A stretch of DNA of 15,028 bases, taken from positions 641,079 to 656,106 of the forward strand of contig FN649730.1 of assembly GCA_000310025.1 (NCBI GenBank). The letters run 5' to 3'. The stretch's first letter is position 1; every line of letters starts with the position of its first letter. The stretch is from Ectocarpus siliculosus (taxonomy: Eukaryota > Sar > Phaeophyceae > Ectocarpales > Ectocarpaceae). Position numbers and translations under genes: made by a program. The notes under the pieces are model-generated. The model was given only the letters and a program-made list of their open reading frames with translations. It was not told where the DNA came from and made no database searches. Positions 13,301 through 15,028 of this stretch are shown piece by piece.

Positions 13301-14409
13301 TTTTCCTTCTTCTTTTGCCAGGCAAGCGTACAAGACGTTCGAGAGGGCTCTCAAGGTTTCACTGGAGGACCCCCGGTTCGGCATCGGTAAGACTCGCGAG
13401 GAGTTCGAGGACCCCTTCAAGGGATCCATTGGCTCCGGGTCCAACCGCACTGCAATGTGAGAAAGACATCATATGTTATAGACCTTTTAAACTATAGTTG
13501 TTGCTAAAGGGGTCCATTGGCTCCGGGTCCAACCGCGCAGCAATGTAAGAAAGGGGTCTACAGCAGTAGGTTGTAGATGTTATATACTACCACAAATGCA
13601 GTTTTCGTCCAACCGCACTGCGATATGAGAAAGACATAAATAATTAGGTAGTTTATATATGCAGTTTTTTAACTAGTTATTGCTAAAGGGGTCCATTGGC
13701 TCCGGGTCTAACCGCACTGCAACGTGAGAAAGGGACTTAAAATATTCATTGATTCCATTTTGTATGGCTCCTCAACAAGGCTGCTCTTGCTCACAGCCAA
13801 AATTGTCGTCCTCCTTTAATATTGTGTATGTGCGTGGCATGTTACTGTAGGTATGGCTCGGTCTTCGAGGCGGCGGTGGACCTAATGTTCCGCAAGAGCA
13901 AGCTCACGGCAAACCACAAGTTCCTCGACATCGGCTGCGGCATCGGATCGATCGTGCTGCAGGCGGCGGCGTGGGCAGGGTGCCAGGCAGCGGTAAGTAC
14001 GCCTTCGTCTTGGTCGAGCTTAAATGGTTATTTTCGTTTTTGTTTGGTATTTTCGATTGATCCTCGTTGTTGTTGTTGTTGTTGTTGCTGTCTTCACAAA
14101 AATATTGTTCCGTTTTTTCTTTGTAAAGAGGTGGTGTCCATCACGGTTTACTGTTTACCGTGTTCATTGTACATGAAGACCCGTGTTGATTTATTGCAGA
14201 TGAAGACCCGTGTTGTCGCTGCGTTACAGTACTGAAGTGTAGATTTCCTTGGCATGATGTGGATGTGGCAGGGCATCGAGATCGTGGAGGACCGCTTCGC
14301 AGGCGCCGTGGAGTTGCATTCCGCCTTTCAGAAGGCGGTGTTCGCCGAGAGGGATCTGGGGGCGCTGTTGCACCCAGATGTGGTGGAGCAGAAGGTCCAC
14401 CTTTTCAAG
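474..14409 (+). CDS. DOT1: Multi-exon PHD-finger/DOT1-type histone methyltransferase gene (3' end outside window)
   Basis: Predicted chromatin regulator of about 740 residues within the window, assembled from 15 exons; the span includes introns. Order of modules, numbered from the provisional ATG at 474: acidic Glu-run (about 1-55), Cys-rich CKHVR-type modules (about 90-205), AT-hook-like and Lys/Gly-rich linker (about 210-320), PHD1 (about 320-370), PHD2 (about 380-435), atypical PHD3 (about 465-580), DOT1 N-lobe and SAM site (about 595-741). DOT1 enzymes transfer methyl groups from SAM to Lys79 of histone H3 on nucleosomes and lack a SET domain. Motif I DIGCGIG with following VLQAA, then GIEI, matches the DOT1 arrangement rather than other Rossmann methyltransferases. 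Splice phases agree from E2 to E15 (0/2, 2/0, 0/0, 0/0, 0/1, 1/0, 0/0, 0/0, 0/1, 1/0, 0/2, 2/2, 2/0, 0/0). The C-terminal part of the DOT1 fold, including the expected NNF-type motif, is not in the window. The symbol is by domain family only. Confidence 0.85.
638..1065 (+). other. Intron 1 (between E1 and E2)
   Basis: Starts with donor GTGAGT, followed by a T/C tract. It carries a minus-strand copy of the tRNA-like dispersed repeat at 682-780 (listed separately), then ordinary T-rich sequence. Phase 2 to 0 across this interval implies an undetected small exon here or an error in E1. Confidence 0.5.
682..780 (-). repeat. tRNA D-arm-like dispersed repeat, two heads
   Basis: On the minus strand, 742-780 reads CATCGGTCAGCGGCTAGCGC followed by GGTCGATGCTACTAAG and an ACACACA stretch, and 682-710 repeats the head as CATTGGTCAGCTGGTCAGCG. 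The same sequence recurs at 7431-7480 (-), 8635-8690 (+), 8945-9045 (+), 9190-9310 (+) and 11012-11110 (+). The resemblance is to the D-arm and anticodon region of tRNA-Ile. Confidence 0.6.
1066..1169 (+). CDS. E2: N-terminal region exon, unknown module
   Basis: Acceptor GTCGCAG ends at 1065 and donor GTATGC begins at 1170. The frame reads KKEGFIPVVSIHEYG, then CDNSMVRPGN and a hydrophobic FLLM. An upstream acceptor TTGTAG ending at 1053 would add four residues (YWSQ) in the same frame and has the better pyrimidine context. The exon ends in phase 2 (AT), and the first G of E3 completes ATG (Met). I recognise no domain here. Support is the phase fit with E3 and codon choice that looks coding. 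Confidence 0.6.
1170..1623 (+). other. Intron 2
   Basis: T-rich intron with donor GTATGC and acceptor CTCGACAG. A small perfect palindrome (ACAGGG, six-base loop, CCCTGT) lies near 1367-1384 within a GC-richer patch at 1295-1450. I see no exon in it: no stretch satisfies phase 2 to 2 with good splice sites. Confidence 0.6.
1624..1738 (+). CDS. E3: first CKHVR Cys-rich module
   Basis: Acceptor TCTCGACAG ends at 1623 and donor GTGAGA begins at 1739. The translation contains VKIWVCKHVRKG and then GECAACRNAS: a Cys-x-His pair followed about 17 residues later by Cys-x2-Cys, a likely zinc-binding arrangement. E4 opens with a very similar MCKHVREG, so the module is duplicated. Phase runs from 2 (completing E2) to 0. 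I cannot match the module to a named family. Confidence 0.75.
1739..3022 (+). other. Intron 3
   Basis: About 1.3 kb with an AT-rich patch (TATATA-type) at 2545-2580. A diverged direct repeat of about 50 bp occurs at 2790-2840 and 2900-2950 (shared pattern GAGCA-ATTGTATC...GTCTC/TTC...TTCACCC). Chance ORFs on both strands at 2298-2753 and 2544-2879 show no domain and overlap each other. No convincing exon. Confidence 0.55.
3023..3229 (+). CDS. E4: second CKHVR module and a third Cys-rich motif
   Basis: Acceptor GCCGAGCAG ends at 3022 and donor GTGAGA begins at 3230, giving 69 codons with both ends in phase 0. It reads MCKHVREGEA, then GHCRECFMKRYPVKKVKV, then SCTMPACRRRHHAWGMCAPC. The first half repeats the E3 module (Cys-x-His, then Cys-x2-Cys after a Gly-rich spacer). 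The second half is a Cys-x4-Cys-x9-Cys-x2-Cys motif that could bind another zinc. GC content is clearly higher than in the flanking introns. The function is not recognised; nucleic-acid or nucleosome contact is a guess from the basic residues. Confidence 0.8.
3354..3559. mobile_element. 206-bp TA-flanked MITE (mariner/pogo-like)
   Basis: Perfect 18-bp inverted repeats, TGGTCCCGGTTTAGCGGT at 3360-3377 and its reverse complement at 3532-3549. The outer ends read CAG (3354) and CTG (3559), and each end is flanked by TA (3352-3353 and 3560-3561). TA duplication with CAG...CTG ends is typical of Tc1/mariner/pogo-type elements. The interior also repeats GTTTAGCGG followed by GATGCCCT in direct orientation at about 3390-3416 and 3481-3510. 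No coding capacity, so non-autonomous. Confidence 0.8.
3575..3687 (+). repeat. Short tandem duplication, ~62-bp unit
   Basis: AGAC(T/C)ATTGGGGCGTACTC and the following ATGTTTT occur at 3575 and 3637, and TTTTGCATGGCTATTACAAG follows both. The second unit lacks about 15 bases present in the first. It lies immediately downstream of the MITE in intron 4. Confidence 0.75.
4079..4204 (+). CDS. E5: AT-hook-like basic segment and acidic tail
   Basis: Acceptor CCCGCCAG ends at 4078 and donor GTAAGC begins at 4205, giving 42 codons, phase 0 at both ends. The translation EFKAKHPKCNPQ is followed by QKRKSGRPAHKY and then an acidic TDSSDDEGSR. The GRP flanked by Lys/Arg resembles an AT-hook (core RGRP, here SGRP), a minor-groove DNA-binding motif common in chromatin proteins. 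It continues directly from the Cys-rich end of E4. Confidence 0.75.
4205..4658 (+). other. Intron 5, mostly minisatellite
   Basis: Donor GTAAGC at 4205. Most of the intron is the 53-56-bp tandem repeat at 4311-4640, which reaches almost to the E6 acceptor. This may explain why the acceptor lacks a normal pyrimidine tract. Confidence 0.6.
4311..4640 (+). repeat. Minisatellite, 53-56-bp unit, about 6 copies
   Basis: The shared core CCAACATGTTTATTTGATAA, followed by CCCGAACCCAACTTC and ATTGCATGC, recurs with the ACATG position at 4351, 4406, 4459, 4515, 4569 and 4623 (spacings 55, 53, 56, 54, 54). Copies differ by substitutions and 1-3-base indels. It lies wholly in intron 5. Confidence 0.85.
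4659..4899 (+). CDS. E6: Lys/Gly-rich linker exon
   Basis: The reading frame gives ATGKSTGARARKVGSGKKG, an acidic EQEENDDG, SKCCSGDGSG, a Gly-rich RGKRGGGGGDARRQGKRAK and EGVTE. The low-complexity basic/Gly composition suggests a disordered nuclear linker with possible nuclear localisation signals (RRQGKRAK). The donor is taken at 4900 (GAAG|GTGGGG) because its phase 1 fits E7, making GAC. The acceptor is least certain: AAG ending at 4658 lacks a good pyrimidine tract, and AAG ending at 4670 would also keep frame and drop four residues. Confidence 0.65.
4900..5872 (+). other. Intron 6
   Basis: Begins with GTGGGG, then a long CT/CTGT microsatellite (4918-5048), then T-rich sequence with scattered CA stretches. 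An ORF at 5469-5717 has a low-complexity Ala/Thr/Val tail and no domain. No exon satisfying phase 1 to 1 was recognised. Confidence 0.55.
4918..5048 (+). repeat. (CT)n/(TCTG)n microsatellite
   Basis: About 130 bases of nearly pure CTCT with interspersed TCTGT. The antisense reading gives an Arg/Glu repeat ORF that is not a gene. It lies just downstream of the E6 donor. Confidence 0.9.
5873..5997 (+). CDS. E7: PHD finger 1 (first six zinc ligands)
   Basis: Acceptor TTACGCAG ends at 5872 and donor GTATGC begins at 5998. The exon encodes PTCFYCQKAAGQD, then LMYCADFDCNRRVHMKCC and PPVKE. Ligands are Cys-x2-Cys, Cys-x4-Cys, His-x2-Cys, and the last Cys-x2-Cys (FYCQRC) is at the start of E8: a complete C4HC3 PHD. 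PHD fingers read the histone H3 tail or its methyl marks. The MYCADFDC segment matches the usual LLxCDxxxC position. Start phase 1 fits E6 and the end is phase 0. Confidence 0.9.
5998..6369 (+). other. Intron 7
   Basis: Contains an imperfect direct repeat of about 29 bp at 6048-6076 and 6121-6150 (ACGGTC(A/G)TG(C/T)CACCGAAAAA then TCAAC) and ends in a C-rich polypyrimidine tract before the E8 acceptor. Nothing else is seen. Confidence 0.6.
6370..6552 (+). CDS. E8: end of PHD1 and most of PHD2
   Basis: Acceptor CCCTTTCAG ends at 6369 after a C-rich tract, and donor GTAGGC begins at 6553; 61 codons, phase 0 at both ends. VPDRFYCQRC supplies the final Cys pair of PHD1. PCLACGSNDRDDLILVCD starts PHD2, followed by RDKCYNYFHCYCLPQPLD. 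Its ligands are Cys-x2-Cys, Cys-x4-Cys, His-x2-Cys, completed by CPLC in E9. The LPQPLDTPPE tail is typical of canonical PHD fingers (CLxPPLxxxP). The close PHD1-PHD2 pairing resembles tandem PHDs in other chromatin regulators. Confidence 0.92.
6553..7169 (+). other. Intron 8
   Basis: A C/CTC-rich tract (about 6567-6596) lies directly after the donor, the rest is ordinary intronic sequence, and it ends in CTTTTTGTAG. No repeat copies or coding signals are recognised. Confidence 0.6.
7170..7232 (+). CDS. E9: last zinc pair of PHD2
   Basis: Acceptor CTTTTTGTAG ends at 7169 and donor GTGAGG begins at 7233; 21 codons, phase 0 at both ends. GEYVCPLC provides the final Cys-x2-Cys of PHD2, exactly where the canonical W/Y-x-CPxC element sits, followed by TGEELERGLVIAK, a short linker. 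Continuity with E8 (TPPE|GEYVCPLC) leaves little doubt about the splice. Confidence 0.9.
7272..7319 (+). repeat. (AG)n microsatellite
   Basis: About 47 bases of uninterrupted AG dinucleotides in intron 9, 40 bases after the E9 donor. Translations of it (Arg/Glu or Ser/Leu repeats) are not genes. Confidence 0.95.
7431..7480 (-). repeat. tRNA-like dispersed repeat copy
   Basis: The minus strand reads TTTTCACTGGTCTACAGGGT then AGCGCGGTCGATGCTAATTC and an ACACACAC stretch, matching the other copies at the head, the GGTCGATGCTAAT segment and the CA-rich tail. Confidence 0.65.
7565..7600 (+). repeat. Decoy copy of the E10 acceptor and exon start
   Basis: TATGTGTGCAGAGGTCTGAC followed by AGAACTGACTC here corresponds to TGTGTGTGCAGAGGTCTGGC and GGAACTCGCCC at 7629-7660. 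The copies are 62 bases apart, so using the upstream AG (7575-7576) would shift the frame by two. Confidence 0.65.
7639..7831 (+). CDS. E10: atypical PHD-like finger 3 (first part)
   Basis: Acceptor GTGTGTGTGCAG ends at 7638; its upstream tract is a TG repeat instead of the usual pyrimidines. Donor GTGCGC begins at 7832. The exon starts with a basic RSGGTRPPRAVPPRK, a charged EDEMEEKKKRR, then CSSCLMRC, MWACGSGKELC and MLFHRKCLARGK. These give a PHD-like set Cys-x2-Cys, Cys-x6-Cys, His-x2-Cys, with FHRKCL at the usual place. The missing last Cys pair is found in E11 (CPEC). End phase 1 joins E11 as GCC (Ala). A decoy copy of the acceptor and exon start lies 62 bases upstream. Confidence 0.85.
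8582..8930 (+). repeat. 80-bp tandem array derived from the tRNA-like repeat
   Basis: Units start with AT(C/G)ATGACCTTAGGAGCGTA at 8691, 8771 and 8851 (exactly 80 bp apart), with a diverged unit at 8582 (109 bp before). Each includes GCCGGTTGGCAGCACGGTCG or a variant, which corresponds to the dispersed repeat head, and an AGTACTAGTACTACACAC segment. Units 8691 and 8771 are nearly identical, so amplification was recent. Confidence 0.8.
8945..9045 (+). repeat. tRNA-like dispersed repeat, longer copy
   Basis: GGGACCTTGATTTAACC, CTGGCACTGACG, then CATTGACCAGTCGTTTAGCA and GGGCGGTCGACGCGAGAAAT followed by AGAGACACGC. The same extended order (GGGACCTTGAT...CTGGCACTAAC...CATTGGTCA...GGTCGATGC...AGACACAC) is found at 11018-11107, so the repeat unit is at least about 90 bp. 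Confidence 0.65.
9080..9495 (+). repeat. Repeated copies of the E11 acceptor and exon start
   Basis: The string TGCATGCAG|CCACGCC(A)AGAGGCGGC, or a close variant, occurs with its AG at 9090-9091, 9143-9144, 9363-9364, 9440-9441 and at the true site 9494-9495. Each copy is preceded by ATGACGGTTCGCTTTGTCTT or a variant. The 9441 copy is 54 bases (18 codons) upstream of the true site and is open in frame (TPRGGLSNDSSLCLVHAA). The others are out of frame or separated by tRNA-like repeats. Confidence 0.85.
9190..9310 (+). repeat. tRNA-like dispersed repeat, two tandem heads
   Basis: The cleanest copy: GGTCAGCTGGTTAGCGC at 9252-9268 then GGTCGATGCTAATTA and an ACACACATAGACAC tail. A preceding head at 9199-9230 reads GTTGGTCAATCGGTAGCGCG and GTCGATCCTAACC. 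D-loop-like AGCTGGTTA between GGTC and GCGC, plus GATGCTAAT near an anticodon-loop position, resemble tRNA-Ile. A clear B-box at normal distance is absent. Confidence 0.65.
9496..9755 (+). CDS. E11: low-complexity insert and final Cys pair of PHD3
   Basis: Acceptor TGTGCATGCAG ends at 9495 and donor GTGAGT begins at 9756. The exon reads TPEAAAAAAPAANG, a Ser/Thr-rich stretch, a Gly/Val-rich GVPGGVGLAGVLGGVG, then ELRDSENFRLCCPECGYDLL and DVLTQEQ. CPEC most likely completes the PHD-like finger begun in E10, with about 71 residues between the sixth and seventh ligands, longer than the usual PHD spacing. The exon's first bases and its acceptor are repeated upstream at 9090-9441. End phase 0 fits microexon E12. 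Confidence 0.85.
10655..10934 (+). repeat. Internal direct repeat inside the hAT-like element
   Basis: CTAG(G/A)TTCGGGCGA(G/A)GG followed by ATGT(G/A)TGTGG(G/A)GCTAT and GATG occurs at 10655-10690 and 10896-10934, about 241 bases apart. A second pair, AATGATCA...TGATC(A/T)GT...CTGTAGACCCA-like, occurs at 10473-10512 and 11187-11226. The interior was therefore built from duplicated pieces. Confidence 0.6.
11012..11110 (+). repeat. tRNA-like dispersed repeat copy inside the transposon
   Basis: GGGACCTTGATATTACCC, CTGGCACTAACAACG, TTTTCATTGGTCACCGGGTA then CGCGGTCGATGCGAATAATA and AGACACACC, collinear with 8945-9045. It lies within the hAT-like element, so it was carried with it or inserted later. 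Confidence 0.65.
11741..12287 (+). repeat. Diverged duplicated segment
   Basis: CCAGGAT(G/A)TGCAAG(C/T)CATGA followed by TCTCCGAGCAA(G/A)AT-ACAGC occurs at 11741-11845 and again, with a shorter interior, at 12210-12287, 469 bases apart. CATCTCTAT(T/G)CA(T/C)AGA just before the first copy also appears at 9802 on the other side of the transposon. Probably an older repeat family; the function is not recognised. Confidence 0.55.
12722..12747 (+). CDS. E12: 26-nt microexon
   Basis: Acceptor CTTCTCGGCAG ends at 12721 and donor GTGAGG begins at 12748. The exon encodes TYEGTPEQ plus two bases of the next codon. It enters in phase 0 and leaves in phase 2, exactly the change needed between E11 (ends phase 0) and E13 (needs two carried bases). 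Joined, the protein reads TQEQ-TYEGTPEQE-QAYKTFERALK. No other place in the 3.5-kb interval was found that satisfies both phases with good splice signals. Likely function: linker leading into the DOT1 domain. Confidence 0.7.
12748..13321 (+). other. Intron 12
   Basis: Contains a 41-43-bp minisatellite (about 12840-13005) and T-rich sequence up to the long T-tract of the E13 acceptor. No further exon is needed for phase. ORFs on the minus strand here (13013-13450) are chance frames. Confidence 0.65.
12840..13005 (+). repeat. Minisatellite, 41-43-bp unit, about 4 copies
   Basis: TCGAT(A/G)TTGA(C/T)TGTGTTTTAC then TG-TATGGATCATCATTT recurs with TCGAT at 12851, 12892, 12933 and 12976. Copies differ by a few substitutions and short indels. 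Confidence 0.8.
13322..13456 (+). CDS. E13: N-terminal helical part of the DOT1 domain
   Basis: Acceptor TTCTTTTGCCAG ends at 13321 after a long T-rich tract; donor GTGAGA begins at 13457. It encodes QAYKTFERALKVSLEDPRF, then KTREEFEDPFKGSIGSGSN and RTAM. In DOT1 enzymes the segment before the Tyr-Gly of the D1 loop is helical and feeds directly into SAM binding. An internal GTAAGA at 13387 looks like a donor but ends in phase 1, while E14 needs phase 2, so the 13457 site is preferred. The last ~45 bases and the donor are repeated three more times in the following intron. Confidence 0.8.
13412..13735 (+). repeat. Repeated copies of the E13 3' end and splice donor
   Basis: The exon end GGATCCATTGGCTCCGGGTC then CAACCGCACTGCAAT|GTGAGA is repeated at 13508-13553 (donor GTAAGA at 13545), 13605-13634 (shortened, donor broken to ATATGAGA) and 13684-13733 (donor GTGAGA at 13724). 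Adjacent intronic sequence TTGCTAAAGGGGTCC is shared by the second and fourth copies, so parts of exon and intron were amplified together. Confidence 0.85.
13457..13850 (+). other. Intron 13
   Basis: The first ~280 bases consist of repeats of the E13 end and its donor (listed separately). The remaining ~115 bases lead to the E14 acceptor GTTACTGTAG. Read-through at the true donor meets TGA immediately, so intron retention would truncate the protein before the SAM site. Confidence 0.7.
13851..13992 (+). CDS. E14: DOT1 SAM-binding motif I
   Basis: Acceptor GTTACTGTAG ends at 13850 and donor GTAAGT begins at 13993. The exon reads YGSVFEAAVDLMFRKSKL, then KFLDIGCGIGSIVLQAAA and WAGCQAA. This parallels DOT1 family order: Tyr-Gly-Glu D1 loop, helix with Val-Asp, then FxDLGSGxGxxVLQxA. 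Two differences stand out: the Glu after Tyr-Gly is Ser, and the GSG core of motif I is GCG. The DxGxGxG SAM-binding backbone is intact. Phase 2 entry (ATG spanning the junction) and phase 0 exit fit both neighbours. Confidence 0.92.
14272..14409 (+). CDS. E15: post-motif I of DOT1 domain
   Basis: Acceptor GATGTGGCAG ends at 14271 and donor GTACAG begins at 14410; 46 codons, phase 0 at both ends. GIEIVEDRFAGAVELHSAF carries the conserved acidic residue after Gly-(Ile/Val) that binds the SAM ribose in DOT1 (GVE/GCE/GIE), followed by a long helix and EQKVHLFK leading toward the next beta strand. The next exon should carry the (K/R)GD-type segment and later the NNF-type motif. The donor overlaps a MITE-like insertion (14413-14589). 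Confidence 0.92.
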
Positions 14410-15019
14410 GTACAGTGGCGGCTACGGTTTAAGCGAGACTATTTAAGAGAAAATACCGATTTAAGAGAGTCAAATTGGCTTGTCACGACCATGAGAAGTA
14501 CATACATTTCACAGTACGGTTCACGAGAAAACTGGATTTCGGAGAGAAATACTGGCTTGTCCCGACCCTATCTTAAACAGTCGCCAAGGTACGTGTATGT
14601 GCACCGCGTAAGAGGGGGCGTTTTAAACAGCAGCCATTTGGATTCCAAACTTCCAAATCCCCACTGACTGTTCAGATTTCCAATTTTTTCGTTGAGATTG
14701 CCTTGTGTTTAGTTGTCGATTTGGGTTATTATACTGAAAATAGTGTGAATAATTTTTTTAGAGTATGTAAATGGCAAGAGAAGAACTCCTACCGAGCACA
14801 AGCCTCACTGCCATAGCCGTTTTTCTCGCTACGTCAAACGACAGCAGTAGCTTTGACAACATAATACACAGGCTATTTCCATGTCTGCTGCTTCTCTGTT
14901 GCACGTGTGTATAGCCTTGTTTTTTCCCTGTGTTATCAGCAACGCCGATATCTTCGACAACATATATACATGTATGTACACAGGCTTCTCGGTTTTTGCA
15001 GCTTTTTTATGTCGTGCAG
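14410..15019 (+). other. Intron 15
   Basis: Begins with donor GTACAG formed at the edge of a MITE-like insertion (14413-14589). After it, 14592-15019 is ordinary AT-rich intron with several T-runs. The reading frame continues open through the element to 14667 but shows no protein features. Confidence 0.6.
14413..14589. mobile_element. 177-bp TA-flanked MITE-like element inside the E15 donor
   Basis: Imperfect inverted ends: left CAGTGGCGGCTACGGTTTAA, right (reverse complement) CCTTGGCGACTGTTTAAGAT. Both ends abut TA (14411-14412, the TA of the donor GTA; and 14590-14591). Internally AAATAC-GATTT and TGGCTTGTC(A/C)CGACC recur. Removing the element and one TA would restore AAG|GTACGTG, a stronger donor. 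The TIRs are less perfect than those of the 3354-3559 element. Confidence 0.65.
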
Positions 15020-15028
15020 GTATTAGCG
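15020..15028 (+). CDS. Possible start of exon E16
   Basis: A T-rich tract followed by GTCGTGCAG ends at 15019 and could be the acceptor after E15. In phase 0 the last nine bases read Val-Leu-Ala. This is too short to judge and does not show the expected acidic segment of DOT1, so the true acceptor may lie beyond the window. Confidence 0.25.

Noticed and set aside
13387-13392. GTAAGA inside E13 as the main donor
   Set aside because: It would end the exon in phase 1, which does not fit E14; the 13457 donor fits and keeps the sequence up to the Tyr-Gly motif.
14254-14667. Extension of E15 beyond 14409
   Set aside because: The frame stays open by chance through the MITE-like element, but DOT1-like sequence stops at the GT donor.

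Overview
This is a eukaryotic genomic window, apparently nuclear. It holds one large gene on the + strand, split into at least 14 supported coding exons (15 with a provisional first one) by long GT-AG introns full of repeats. I recognise the product as a chromatin protein: an acidic N-terminus, Cys-rich zinc-binding-like modules, an AT-hook-like basic linker, two canonical PHD fingers, a third atypical PHD-like finger, and the start of a DOT1-type SAM-dependent methyltransferase domain (the H3K79 methyltransferase family). The gene runs off the right edge before the DOT1 fold is complete. Base composition near 50% GC, introns of several hundred to several thousand bases, strong GTGAGT/GTAAGT-type donors and this domain set fit a brown alga (Phaeophyceae, Ectocarpus-like) or another intron-rich stramenopile. 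That assignment is inference.

Layout. Positions 1-410 are G/C homopolymer-rich and look like a poor-quality contig edge. Exons (E) are: E1 about 474-637 (acidic, provisional), E2 1066-1169, E3 1624-1738, E4 3023-3229, E5 4079-4204, E6 4659-4899, E7 5873-5997 (PHD1), E8 6370-6552 (end of PHD1, most of PHD2), E9 7170-7232 (end of PHD2), E10 7639-7831 (PHD3-like), E11 9496-9755 (last Cys pair of PHD3), E12 12722-12747 (26-nt microexon), E13 13322-13456, E14 13851-13992 (DOT1 motif I), E15 14272-14409 (post-motif I acidic segment). Reading phases agree at every junction from E2 to E15, which is the main support for the model. Only the E1-E2 junction fails.

The introns carry most of the unusual content: a 1,686-bp element with 22-bp terminal inverted repeats (TIRs) and an 8-bp target duplication (hAT-like) at 9825-11510; a 206-bp TA-flanked MITE (short non-autonomous inverted-repeat element) at 3354-3559; a 177-bp TA-flanked MITE-like element at 14413-14589 inserted inside the splice donor of E15; scattered copies of a tRNA D-arm-like (tRNA-Ile-like) repeat on both strands; and several minisatellites. 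The most interesting pattern is that three exon boundaries (5' of E10, 5' of E11, 3' of E13) are repeated nearby in the intron as degenerate copies that include the splice signal. One extra E11 acceptor is in frame and open, and would add 18 residues.

I see no RNA genes, CRISPR arrays, bacterial-type operons or second convincing protein gene on either strand.
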